Assembly (NCBI GenBank): GCA_016946835.1
Contig: JACVTC010000085.1
Coordinates: 664,001-725,000, forward strand
DNA length: 61,000 bases
Direction of reading: 5' to 3'
Source of the DNA: Neocallimastix lanati (nom. inval.)
Taxonomy: Eukaryota; Neocallimastigomycota; Neocallimastigomycetes; Neocallimastigales; Neocallimastigaceae
Positions 38,080 through 49,827 of this stretch are shown here, one piece after another. Below the pieces are notes generated by a model. It searched no databases, had not been told where the DNA came from, and saw only the letters and a list, made by a program, of their open reading frames with translations. Position numbers and translations under genes: made by a program. How positions within the stretch are numbered: the stretch's first letter is position 1; each line of letters opens with the position of its first letter.

Positions 38080-39480
38080 ATAATTTCTTATCTTAAAATT
38101 ACGATTAACATTGTGAAGTCAAAAACAATTATTACACTACAATATAATAATTCCCTTGTGAAATCCTACCGATATTAATTAAATGAAACTAAAATACATT
38201 ATACCATTATTTTATTTTATTTTATGTTTTTCTTTTTTTTTTTTTTTTTTTTTGTTTATTCTTTTATCTTTTTTTTTTTTTTATTACATATATTTTATCA
38301 ACTATTATTTTTTATTACATATATTTTATCAACTATTTAATTAATAAAGATGAAGCAATTTTTGTTATCGTTAAAAAATAAAAAAAAAAAACATATACAT
38401 TATTATATACATTATATACTTTTAAATACTTAAAATAATTTTTTTTTTTTTTCCTTCATTAACCATCCCCTTTTTTTCCAACCCCCATTCCATTTTTATG
38501 ATATTAACATTTATTTTACTCTCATAAAATTATAATAATAATAATAATAATAATAATATATTATTATTATTATTATTATTATATAGACACAATTAAATTA
38601 ATAATAGTAATATTAATATTATTATTATTAACAAAATATGAATAAAATAAAATTAAAAATTAAAAATATTAAAAAAAAAATAAATTATTATAATAATAAA
38701 AAATAATATAAGAAGAATTTTATAAAATAAAAAAAAATAATTATTTTTTAATAATATAGTAGTATCTTTTTTATTTTTATTATTATTTATATTTTTTTAT
38801 TTTTATTTTTTATTTTTAATTTTTTTATTTTTTAATTTATATTTTATATTTTATTTACTATTTCTTCTTAAATAAATAAAAAAATAAATATATTGTTTTA
38901 TTTATTTATATTTTATTTTTTTATTCTTTTTATTTTTCTTTTTAATTGTGAATTTATATAATTTATAATTTTTTTAACTTTTGTTTATAATTAAATATAT
39001 TTTGAATGATATTATAATAAATATTATAATAAATATTATTTAAATATATATAATATTTAAAAATATTTAATTTTTTTTTTCTTTTTTTTTTTTTTTAATC
39101 TTTTTATTTTCATTTTAATTTTTTATTAGAAAAAAATTTTTTTTCTAATAAAAAAATAAATAAAAATAAAAATATAAAAAAAAAATAAAATAAAATAAAA
39201 TACATTTATAGGTGATTGGATCTTTTCTTTATTATTTATTTTATTTCTTAATAGTATCCCTTTGTTTAAAAACAAAGAATAATTTTTTTTTAATGGTGGG
39301 TATTATTTTTTTTTTCTCTTTTTGCTTTTTTTTTTTTTTTTTTTTTTAAAAAAAATAAAAAAAAAAAAAGGTAAAATACTTTTAATTAAATTCTTTTTGT
39401 TTTTTATTTATTTGATATATTTATATATATAATTTTTTTTTTTATTTTTAATTCATTAATTCATCAAATTTTTTATCTAT
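38080..39480. other. Downstream flank of xylanase 1, no gene
   Basis: From about 38,590 onward this matches 52,200-53,428 downstream of the second xylanase, apart from the insertions there. A perfect hairpin CTTTGTTT-AA-AAACAAAG lies at 39,260-39,277 with its twin at 53,302-53,319, in the likely 3' UTR or polyadenylation region. Confidence 0.65.
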
Positions 39481-42400
39481 TTAAAAAGCAACACCACACC
39501 ATTGTCCATCACTGGTAGCTCCCCATTTGTGATCATCTTCAAAGATAACTTCACTGTCTGGACAGCAAGTGTAACCTAAGCTACTGAATTTACATTCTTC
39601 ATTCTTCTTAAGAAGACCACACCAGTGATCATTTTCATAACCCCAACTACCATTGTCATCAACAGAGTAAATGGCATTAGAAACTTCACAACATGGGTAA
39701 CCTAACTTAACAGACCAGCAAGTTTCTTCCTTATCTTCAACGATACCACACCAGAAATCATCTTCAACACCCCAACTACCATCTTGATCTTCAAAGACAA
39801 CAGTCTTAGTAGTCTTACAACAGTTGAAACCTAAAGCAGAAGCCCAACAGTTTTCATCAATTGGTTCTTCAGTCTTTGGAGTGGCAACAAAGTAAACATC
39901 ATTAAGGTAAAGAGTAATGCCTTGGTTGAAAACATCTTGAATGGTAATTCTGTCATACTTCTTACCTTCTGGAGCAGTAACTTCAACTTGGTATTGAGTC
40001 ATTTCACTGATAGAAATACCCTTGTAGTTACCCACATTAACATAATCATCATCATCAGTGGAGCTGTGGAATAAAATTTGAAGATTAGCTCTGGTGTCGT
40101 TAACTTTAGCCTTGAAGTATAAGGTACCAGCACCAAATTCAACACCATCACTTCTCTTGAAGGAGACAGCACCCCATGAACCAGCGGTAATGTGGTTAAC
40201 AAAGTTACCTTCTTCATCAACTTCAGTACTATCAATACCCCATGACCAGTTTTGCCATTTACCATCAAGTTCACCTTCCTTAACAATATCATATCTCTCA
40301 CCTTCGGTAGCAACTGGTTCAGTTGGTTCAGTTGGTTCAGTTGATTTAGCTGGAGTAAAGTAGAAGTTATTGATAGTTAAAGTAATAGCCTTACCCCAAG
40401 CATCTTGAATGGTAATTCTGTTGTAATTATCACCTTCTATAGCTGGAACTTCAATATCGTAAGCCTTAAGTTCATCAGAAGAGGCATCATCAATCTTGTA
40501 AATAGCATTGAATTCATCATCAGCACTGGTGTGAACAGCAATAGTAACTGGAGCACCAGCCTTATCAGATTTTAATTCAACATGAATAGTACCAGCATTG
40601 AAAACCTTATCGGTATAAAGAGAGAGGCCACCGTATTTAGCTTCTTCAAAGACAACAACAGCATTACCTTCTTCATCAAAATCAATAGTTTCATAACCCC
40701 ATGACCAGTTTTGCCATTTATCATCAAGTTTACCTTCCTTAACAATATCATATCTATCACCTTCGGTAGCAACTGGTTCAGTTGGTTCAGTTGATTCAGC
40801 TGGTTCAGCTGGAGTGAAGTAGAAGTTATTGATAGTTAAAGTAATAGCCTTACCCCAAGCATCTTGAATAGTAATTCTGTTGTAATTATCACCTTCAAGA
40901 GCTGGAACTTCAACATCGTAAGCCTTAAGTTCATCAGAAGAGGAATCATCAATCTTGTAAAGAGTAGTGAATTCATCATCAGCACTAGTGTGAACAACAA
41001 TAGTAACTGGAACACCAGCCTTGTCAGACTTTAATTCAACATGAATAGTACCAGCATTGAAATCCTTATCGGTATGAACAGAGAAGGCACCGTATTTTTC
41101 TTCTTCAAAGACAGCAACAACATTACCTTCTTCATCAAAATCAACAGATTCATAACCCCAAGACCAGTTAGCCCATGGAGATTCAATTTGACTAGATCCT
41201 GGCTTAACGACGTAGCTAGCCTTATCAGAAGCTGGAGTGGTTGGAGTGGATGGAGTATCTGGAGTTTCTGGGGCAGTAGTTGGAGCAGGTTCATCAGTTT
41301 CAGTACCAGCAGGAACATAATAATAATTGTTCATAGTGATAGTAAGAGCCTTACCCCATGCATCTTGAATAGAAATTCTATCATAAGTACCAGCTGGAAC
41401 TTCAACATCGTAAGCCTTAAGTTCTTCAGAGTAAGCATCATCAATGGTCTTAATAACAATTTGTTCATCATCTGTACTGTGAACAATAATTTTAACTGGG
41501 AAACCTTCCTTGTCAGACTTTAATTCAACGTGAATCTTACCTGCACCGAACTTCTTACCAGTGTGAAGAGAGAAGGCACCATATTTATCTTCTTCTAAAA
41601 CAGCAACAACACTACCATCATCATTTACATCAACAGAAGCCCAACCCCAAGACCAGTTAGACCAAGCTGGATCAATCATGTAACTTTCTGGCTTAATAAT
41701 GTAAGTAGCACCAGCAACTTCAGTATCGGAAGTTGACTTAGTTGGTCTTTCAGTATTGGTTGGAACTGGGTAGGTAGCATCAGCTGGTAATTTTTCTAAA
41801 ACGTAGTCCAACATATCAAAGTAAATGTCCTTTGGATACATATCAACATCAAAAAGAACTGGTTCATTTTCAACACCAACCCAGGATTCTTCATCGTAGG
41901 AACCCCAAACAGTGAAGACCTTACAGTTTTCATGATCGAAACAAGCTTTGAAGACGTTCATGAAAACTTCTTTTTGAGCTTCAGCAGATTTACATTGAGT
42001 TCTTTTAACATCAATTTCAGTAATATGAACTTCAACGCCAATTTCTTCATATTGAGAAATTAACTTTGTAAGTTGTTCATAATTTGGAGTCCAATTACAG
42101 GAAACGTGCATTTGTAAGCCGACACCATCAATTGGGACACCCTTTTCTCTCATAGATCTGATGTATTCGAAAACAGCACCAGTTTTTCCATCAAAGTTTC
42201 CATTGTTTGCTTCGGCATTGTAATCGTTATAGAATAACTTTACATTTTCGTTGGTGTGTTCACGAGCAACCTTGAAAATATCTTCTGTGTAAGTATCCCA
42301 ACCTTCGAATTCATTACTGTTATCAGAACCAGTACGTAACTTGATGTTCTTAGCAGTAGAATCGTCAGTAACAGATTCATTAATAACATCCCAGTAAATA

Positions 42401-43197
42401 ATATCTTCTTCATCCTTGTAATGATCTAAAACCTTAGCAACATAGTCAAGAATGAACTCTTTAACTGCTTCTGGGTCACTACCATCATGAGCATCTTGGA
42501 ACCATTGCTAATAAATTTTTTAAAAATATAACAATAAATTAATACCAATAAGTATGAATATATCAGTTGTATTTATTTTAATAAAATAAACAATAAAAAT
42601 TACTATAACTACTAAAATAAAATGTTGATACGTAAATTTTTCTTTAAAAAAAAAATCAAATAATTCAAAATAGTAATAATATATAATAAAAATTTTTTAA
42701 AAAATTCATATACCATAATTAAATATATAAATTTAAATTTTTTTTAAAAAAAAAAAAAAAGATATTAATATAATAATAAATTTTAAATTAAATATTTACT
42801 GGAGAGTAAGCTGGCCAGAAAAGATTGTGACCACGGAACTTAGCTCCATACTTCTTAGCGAAAGCAACAGTGTCATCACATGGCTTTGTGTTGAAAGTTT
42901 GAGAACCGTTAAAAGTATAGAATTTACATTCATTACCAGCAACTTTTTTTTATTTTTTTCATTTATATAAAAAAATTAATTATATAAAAATTTTATATAT
43001 TAATATCGTTATATTCTATTAATATTATAACTATTTTTTTTTTTAAAATTTTTTAATTCTATAATAATTAATTTTTTTAATTTTTTTAAAAAAATATATT
43101 AATTTTTAAATATTATTTGTTCTATTACTTCCATATTTTTATGTTAAAATATTTTTTTTTCTTTTATTATTTCTATAATAAAATCTAATTTTATATC

Positions 43198-43229
<32 letters not shown>

Positions 43230-43434
43230 CTTGTAAGTTGTAAGTAGAAATAATATCATTGTACTTTGGGTTAGCAAAGAAATGAGAGGCTGTAGAAACA
43301 CCAAAGTAGAAATCAGGTCTAACTTGTTGAATTACATCGGACATTTTAATCCAGTATGGATCTCTCTTTGTAAGGTCAGCATTAACAGCAGCAGCTAATG
43401 CTAAAATACTAATTTTTTTTAAGTAAGATCTCAT
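39481..43434 (-). CDS. GH10 xylanase, four CBM29-like modules, three dockerins (copy 1)
   Basis: Secreted endo-1,4-beta-xylanase for the fungal cellulosome. Exons on the minus strand: 43,434-43,230, 42,942-42,800 and 42,507-39,481, GT-AG and in frame, giving 1,124 residues. Signal peptide MRSYLKKISILALAAAVNA. The GH10 core includes HNLFWPAYSP, WDVINESVT with the acid/base Glu (about residue 160, near 42,377) and HITEIDV with the nucleophile Glu (about residue 280, near 42,017). Four beta-sandwich modules follow (about residues 382-512, 541-676, 693-828, 845-985), each with NWSWG; modules 1-3 also have KYGA/KYGG. This aromatic set and the ending RI-x-IQDAWGKA fit CBM29, known from this fungal phylum. 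Pro/Thr/Glu linkers separate them. Three CBM10/dockerin units with CC and W-C pairs end the protein. Module 3 is absent from the second copy. Confidence 0.95.
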
Positions 43435-44647
43435 TTTGTTTTTTAATGTATTTTAATGAAACTTAAAAAAATTTTTTTTTCTAAAAAAAAAAAAAGAAAA
43501 AAAGGAAGTCTATATATTTATTTTTATTTGTTAATTTTTGTTTTGTTTTGTTTTGTTTTATTTTGTTTTTTATTATATTTTCTTCTCCAGGAAGTTTTAC
43601 TTTATTATTTTTTTTTTTTTTTTTTACAATTTAATATTTATTGTTTATTAAATATTTTTTTATACTTTTAATAAATATTTTTTTTTTTAAAATATTTATA
43701 CTATAAAAAAATATATTCTCTTTTTTTTAAATATAATATCACTATTTAAAAAAAAAAACAAAAATTAAATAATAAATTGAATTATAAAAAGAAAAAAATA
43801 AAATAAAATAAAATGGAAAATTTGTTCTATTTATATTAAATTTTAAAATTATTTCATATTTTTTTTTCATTTTGAATTTGTATTTCATAATTTTTAATTA
43901 ACACTAATTAATATTATTAAATTAAAATATTTTAAATAAAATTTTAATCATTAATGAAACTAAATAAATATATAAATAAATAATATATAAATAAATATAA
44001 TATAAATATATAAATAAATAAAAGAGACTTATTTAAATTAAAAGTAGTAACAATAATAATAAAGCTTTTATTGTAATTTAATATCTATTTCAATACAATG
44101 CAGGATTAGTAATTTTATTTCATTTAATTTAATAAAATAATATAAAATAATATAAAAAAAAATAAAATAAATTAATAAATTAATAAATAGAATTAAATAA
44201 AATTGAATTTAAAAAATAATAAAATAAAAAATAATAAATTAAAAATAAAAAAAAAATAAATTAAAAATGATGAATCTATTTTCCATTTTTATGACTAAAA
44301 TATTAAAGTATAGCTTTAAAAAAATAATAAATAAACTTTGTACCCCTTGAACTTAATATAAAATTTATATTGAATAAAGTTTATTAATTAAAATAAATGA
44401 CATGTTTTATCATAACAAAGTTTAATTAATAATAAATTATTTCAAATCCAATAATACTATATTAGGATTACACATTTTATTATTTTATTATTCATACTTT
44501 ATATATTTTTTTCTTTTATTTTGTTCTTAATAAAAGCAAAAATAAAATAACAATATATTATAATAATATATTAGTATTATGTAAAGTTTTTTTTTCATTA
44601 AAAATAGAAAATTAAGGGTCAAAAATCCATTGAAATCTATTCATATA
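43435..44647 (-). promoter_or_regulatory. Xylanase 1 upstream region, duplicated at 57.05-58.39 kb
   Basis: Shared with the second xylanase. Conserved points in gene direction: AAGTAAAACTTCCTGGAGAAGA (43,580-43,602), containing the inverted repeat CTTC-N5-GAAG, and TATA-like AAATATATAGACTTCC (about 43,505-43,520). Homology ends near 44,647, where a LINE remnant begins. No other gene. Confidence 0.55.
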
Positions 44648-45684
44648 ATAAGAACCTTTAAAATACAGTTTGATTTACTCCATTTTGTAAATGATTTAAT
44701 CTGTAAGGCTGCTCAGATACCAGCAATAGGAGGGATGCTTAGATCTCGAGATAAAGCATAAGTACGCATAGTAGAATTATGTCTAATATAGTCATTGTTT
44801 TCTAAATTTGTTTTACCATTTTTAGAGAAGGAACCAATACACCGAAATAGACCAGTATTAATTAATGTTTGAATTCTAGCCGTTCTAGATTTATTTGAAC
44901 CAAGTAAAAGAGAATAATAAATTACTTTACTGATAACAAAGGACTGAAGAACTTTTTTTTCTTGTATACAATAGGAATAAGTTTATTTGAAAAGAAACAT
45001 GTAAATGAAAGAAGGGATTTTCTAACTTTAAAATGCATATGAGATATAATGTGTTCTAATAAGAGATCATCTTTTTTTTTTTTTTTTTTTTTTTTTTTGT
45101 TTTTAAACTTAGAGAAAATTTTATTTAATTTAAAATAATAATAAAATTACATGATTTTTAAAGAAAAAAAAATAATAAAATACATGAAATGAAAATATTA
45201 TATATTATAAAATTATAAAAGTGCGTTAGAAGCAATAGCCTCTAACTTTTCTCATTTCTCGATAATAACACCACGTCCATTATTGTGAGTAATAATTTCA
45301 AGTATTCGTGTTACCTAACGAATCTGTATTAGTTTCTTTCACCGGGAGGTGAAAATCCATGCCTTATTATTTTCAACGTCAACGCTTTTGGCAACGGTAG
45401 ATTCAACGGAATACAATTTCATCCATCAAACTAAAAGATCGACAAATTAATAAAGGTATTACGTTTGTTAGAAAACTCTGCAATCCCCCCGGACAAAATA
45501 CGGAAACAATTGACAAAGTTGAACTTTGTTTAAAAAATATTTGTTAACTAATTGTCTATGTTCCACATCATTAACTTTAATTTTTTTTTATCATATATTG
45601 AACGCCCACCAAGAAGAGCACTCAATATAAAGTAATAAATATTATTATCATAATCCTTTTTCTGAATCTAAAGAAAACATCCAA

Positions 45685-45731
<47 letters not shown>

Positions 45732-46015
45732 TTCAATTATCATTGCCAACTTCAAAAAGAGATCATCTAGAAAAGGTAAAGATTTATTTCTGTAATTTTT
45801 CCAATGCTTTACAAGTAAAAGATCCAGTGAGAAAAGCTAGGTACATTAACACCACAACAAGGGCAACATTTAGAGCAATCTTCTTGAGACTATTACTTCT
45901 TTTAATGAAAATTACTAATGTTAAATTTAAAACCGCACCTAATTCGAGAAGTCCAAAAGAATCCCAACTGATACTTAGGATATTGAAATGTTAAATTTCT
46001 GATTTCTGAAATAAA
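44648..46015 (-). pseudogene. LINE remnant A (C-terminal ORF2), split by a retroposon
   Basis: Minus-strand decayed LINE. Recognisable pieces: IPPIAGICAALQIKSFTKW near 44,745-44,690, homologous to IPPLSAVCAISQLRFFRKW in remnant B, and LPFLDDLLLEHIISHMHF spanning the 45.07-kb insertion, matching IPFDESLSLKPIQSKL in remnant B. Right of the insertion a 68-codon frame (about 45,991-45,775) ending in LTGSFTCKALEKLQK aligns with DPSFFIGSNKLPKTDNY of remnant B. Stops and frameshifts throughout. Confidence 0.8.
45073..45756 (-). mobile_element. 684-bp A-tailed retroposon with 12-bp target duplication
   Basis: AAGAGATCATCT occurs at 45,061-45,072 and 45,757-45,768. On the minus strand the insert ends in a ~27-nt poly-A, with AATAAA-type signals upstream, and holds an internal A-tract (45,688-45,730). 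Removing it restores the LINE frame LPFLDDLLLEHI. The body has GC-richer stretches with short frames such as KLYSVESTVAKSVDVENNKA and VTRILEIITHNNGRGVIIEK ending at a stop before the A-tail, as in a decayed retrocopied mRNA. Source gene not recognised. Confidence 0.85.
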
Positions 46016-46059
46016 TCCAAAATCATTCTCCTTGTAAATAATTATCTTTTTTTTTAGCT

Positions 46060-48640
46060 TTTGCGGGTTTGAAGACATCTCTTTCCCAATAAAACTTTTT
46101 TTTTTTTATTTCACTTTTTTTCTTTTTTACCATTTAATTTCTTATCCAAAGTCCTTGATTCTTTAGTCCATGAGTAATGTGACATAGCAGGAATATTATT
46201 AGTGAGATGATTAATAATACAAGATGAATTTTTCCATTTTCTAAAGAAGCGTAATTGAGATATAGCACAGACAGCTGAAAGAGGGGGTATTCTCAATTCA
46301 CGAGTAAAATATCATAGAGACTAACAAAAGAATTTACGAGATTTAAATCCATAACTCCAATAAAGTCCTCTATTAATAATTTTTTTGAGCTTTAGAGCAT
46401 CTACTCTTATTTGAACCAAAGAGAGGAGCATAATATATAACAAGACTAAGAATAAACGAAATTAAAAACATATTTCTTCAATGGGAGAGGAATAGATTTA
46501 TTAATAAGAAATCGAAAGTACAAATTTAACTTGACATTTAAATTACTGTTTAATTTGGATTGTATAGGTTTCAGTGATAAAGATTCATCAAAAGGAATAC
46601 CAAGATAGGTATAGTTGTCAGTTTTAGGTAATTTGTTACTTCCAATAAAGAAAGATGGATCTTCATAGTTTATCGGTTTAACAAAGTTAATCGGTTTTAC
46701 AACTGGAGTAGCATACTTATTAATTCCAAAAGTCATTTTCATTTTTAATAGCCCATTCATGAACTATATTCAAAATTTTCTTAAAGAACTTGTTTAGATG
46801 GAGAAACTAAAACAATATATCATTGTCAAAAAAGTCCACCACAACAATATTGAGATTTTAAATATATACCATACTTATCACAATTATCCAGTACATCATT
46901 AATGAATAAATTGAATAAAATAGGAGATAGAGGGCATCCTTGTCTAACACCACGATTAATCAAAAAAATTCTTCTAAGAGAGATTGCCATTAAAAAAAGC
47001 ACGAGCTTTAGAAGATAGATAAAGATTCTTTAAAAACTGATGGCATTTAGCTCTAATTCCATAGTTATATAATTTGGTCAAAATATTAAAGATAGGCACT
47101 GAATCATAGGCTTTTTTTAAGATCAAAGAAAAGCAAGATTTTTTTTTTTTTTTAGACAGAAAAGAGAATACACTTCCAAAACTTTATTAAATTTTATTTT
47201 AAAAAAAATACATGTAGGTGAAAAGTACATTTGAAATTAAAAATAAAAAATTTAAAAAATAAAAAAAAATAAAAAAGCTCAAAAATATTATGTATTTCGG
47301 CAAATTGTACTATGCAGGAATTTTTCCCTTCCTAACAAATAAAAAAAGAGATAAAACCTAGAAGTAACATCTTTAAAATAGATATTGTGGTGTCCACTAA
47401 ACTCTCCCCGGATTCATCATTTATTGAAATACTAGGGCGAGATTCACCCTTTGTAGAAATAGAAAGAAAAGCAAGTTAAGTAAAATTTCCTTGTAATTTC
47501 TTCTTCTTTGACATATTTTCCCTAATTGAAATATAATAAACTTATGCATTCTTCTTTATTTCTAAATCCAAATTGTTCAGGTCTAACAAATTTATGTTCA
47601 AGGGCATATTTAGCAATTCTATTTAGTAACAATCTTTGAAATAATTTTTTAAGCCAACATTAATATGAGAAATACCACGATAATTATTGCAATCCGAAAG
47701 ATCTCCTTTTTTTGGAATTGATATTATAGAAGCCGAATTCCACTCTTCAGGGAAATCACCATCCCAGATTTTGTTAAATAATGAAAGAAAACATTTAGCA
47801 CAATCAGAGTAGTGATCATCTGAAGAATCATCTTGATTATCGGATAAATCAGATTTACTAAAGAAGGCTTTAAAAAATTCAATCGGAATACCATCGGGTC
47901 CAGGAGCTTTATTATTTTTCATTTCAAGCACAGTGTTTTGAATTTCTTCCATAGTAATAGAATCATTAATATCCCAAGTAAGATTATTATTAGGATTAGT
48001 TCCAAATAAACTTACCCAGTATTCATTATCCAAACTGTGTTGAGTAACATCAGAAGCTAGTTCACTGTAATGTTCAGCCAAATCGATTCAATTGATCCGA
48101 ATAAGAAAATAAAAAGGTACCCTGCTTGTCCTTTAAAACACTAGCCAAAATAGAATTAGAGTACATAGGGCCAGATAGCTTCTTTAATTTTAACCATGTA
48201 CTCCTAGCATTTTTGTTAACGAAAATCATTACATACAGTTTCTATAGACTGATGAAATAGTTCTATAGATTGATGAAATAGTTCTATAGACTGATGAAAT
48301 TGTTTGGATTTAATAGAAAACTTAATTGACCTGACTTTACCACCTATATTTTTATATTCATGAAGCAAATTTAAAAAAAAATCATCAAGGTTTTCAAGAT
48401 TAGAACCTAAAGAAAAATTTTTGATTTCATTAAATGCAACATGCTTTTCATGAAAAAAATTTCTTGATATAATAAGGGCAGTGGAAAGCGGAGTCTTTAA
48501 GATCACAAGGAACTCTAGCATGAACTTTATCACCAATTTTATTAGCCGTTTCTATAAATTTATTGACCATTTCATTAGAACTTGATTCTTCATTATCAAT
48601 TAAATGCATTAAGAAGAATTGAGAAGTAGTTACTTGTGAA
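46060..48640 (-). pseudogene. LINE remnant B (ORF2 RT), split by a retroposon
   Basis: Minus strand. Read from right: pre-RT region (48,536-48,216) with a tripled FHQSIEL repeat; RT start 48,081-47,623 with KAPGPDGIPIEFFKAF, WNSASIISIPKKGDLSDC and NNYRGIS; FVRPEQFGFRNKEE near 47,590-47,550; after the insertion FDLKKAYDSVPIFNILTKL near 47,125-47,070; GVRQGCPLSPILFNLFINDV near 46,965-46,905; thumb region 46,760-46,446 (TFGINKYATPVV, YTYLGIPFDESLSL); C-terminus 46,296-46,111. The FADD position is damaged (reads FDND). Frameshifts and stops make it inactive. No endonuclease domain recognised. Confidence 0.88.
47138..47462 (-). mobile_element. 325-bp A-tailed retrocopy with 13-bp target duplication
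   Basis: AAAGAAAAGCAAG occurs at 47,125-47,137 and 47,463-47,475. On the minus strand the insert starts inside an open frame (47,460-47,332, beginning ISTKGESRPSISINDES, 42 residues, then TAG). An AT-rich 3' UTR follows, with AATAAA at about 47,188-47,183 and a 15-nt poly-A at 47,153-47,139. That is the structure of a 5'-truncated processed mRNA copy. It interrupts the RT between QRRRNYKEI and FDLKKAYDSV. Confidence 0.88.
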
Positions 48641-48913
48641 TAAAAAAAAAATAAAAAAAAAATAAAAATAAAAATAAAAATAAAAAATATATATATATAT
48701 ATATCTTTCTTTTTTAGAAATTTCGAAAATTCATAGGATAAGAAAGATAACCTTTTTTTTTAAAAAAAAAATAAAAAAAAAAAAAACCAATATTCCAAAA
48801 TCAAAGGAACATTTTTTTTCACCAAGGACATCATTCTGAAATGTCATAAAAAAATAAAAATAAAAAAAAATAATTATAATAATATTTATATATATATAAT
48901 ATAGATAGATAGC
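48641..48913. other. AT-rich spacer before the LTR element
   Basis: Simple repeats (AAAAAT, AT, GATA) and no gene. The final AATATAGATAGATAGC abuts the LTR and resembles ATTATATAGACAC next to the xylanase 1 flank at 38,580, suggesting the duplicated block once continued here. Confidence 0.5.
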
Positions 48914-49130
48914 TGTTACAATATGTGAATTTATATATTAAATGAATCTAGAATAATAATAATATAAATTTTAATATAAACATAATATAATGTAATTAAT
49001 TAAAAGTAATCTAGAACAAGCCACATTTTTAGTATAAATAGATGTAAATTTCATTATGCTGAACACAGCTAATAACCTATTCATATTTATCATAAATAAC
49101 CTCATTAATAAAACTTCATATAAAATAACA
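48914..49130 (+). repeat. 5' LTR
   Basis: 217 bp, TG...CA. Includes AGTATAAATAGATG, a plausible TATA box, near 49,030-49,044. A hairpin GATT-A-AGAGTC-TCATT-GACTCT-AATC (49,131-49,155) follows immediately, where a primer-binding site is expected. Confidence 0.93.
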
Positions 49131-49339
49131 GATTAAGAGTCTCATTGACTCTAATCAAGAAAACAAAATAATGTTTTCATTATTTTGTTAACTACCGAAT
49201 TATGCTACTCAGCCGGACACGATCCAACGTCTCTCTATCAGCCAGATATAAACAATGTCAAGAAAATTTTTTTTAAGATCTCGAAATTCAAAATTTGAAA
49301 TTTTAGAATTCTGAAATACTGAAATTGAAATGTTTTAAG

Positions 49340-49503
49340 ATTGAAGAAAATAAAAAAGAAGAAAATAAAGAAGAAAATAAAGAAGATAATAAAGAAGAAA
49401 ATAAAGAAGAAAATAAAGAAGATAATAAAGAAGAAAATAAAGAAGAAGAAAATAAAGAAGAAATAAAAAAGAAGAAAATAAAGAAGAAAATAAAAAAGAA
49501 ATA
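49340..49503. repeat. (GAAGAAAATAAA)n purine-rich repeat in LTR element
   Basis: Degenerate 12-bp repeat on the plus strand; the long minus-strand F/S/L frames here are its complement. Confidence 0.85.
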
Positions 49504-49509
49504 ATCGTC

Positions 49510-49827
49510 ATGAAATTCGTTATTACAATGGTAAAAATCACAAAAATACCAAATATCCAATTATTACTGATGAGGTTCAAGATTACATTAATATATATAA
49601 ACATAGGATTAGCCAATAAAGCCTGTATTTCTAATAATTCAGACCAGAATAAAAATGATACTTGTATTTACGATCCTATCGATACAAAAATTAATGATGA
49701 TCAACTTTATAATGAACAAGATCAAGAAAATAACAAAAAATTGCCTTGGTTATGGATTGGAATTGGTATTGGAATTTTTGTTATAATAATTTTAATTATT
49801 ATAATCCTCTGTTGTTGTTTACATTAA
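49510..49827 (+). CDS. Small C-tail membrane protein frame inside LTR element (hypothetical)
   Basis: 105 codons from ATG. The middle is polar and acidic (NDDQLYNEQDQENNKKLPW); the end is one clear transmembrane segment rich in Ile/Gly finishing in CCCLH. No signal peptide is obvious, and no similarity to gag, env or any family I recognise. It is the only open frame of note in the element, so it may be a captured host fragment or chance. Expression unproven. Confidence 0.3.
   Translation: MKFVITMVKITKIPNIQLLLMRFKITLIYINIGLANKACISNNSDQNKNDTCIYDPIDTKINDDQLYNEQDQENNKKLPWLWIGIGIGIFVIIILIIIILCCCLH

Noticed and set aside
41041-41523. 160-residue plus-strand frame (also 54,530-55,030)
   Set aside because: Antisense shadow of the CBM29-like repeats in the xylanases.
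49303-49616. Minus-strand Phe/Ser/Leu-rich frames
   Set aside because: Complement of the GAAGAAAATAAA repeat.
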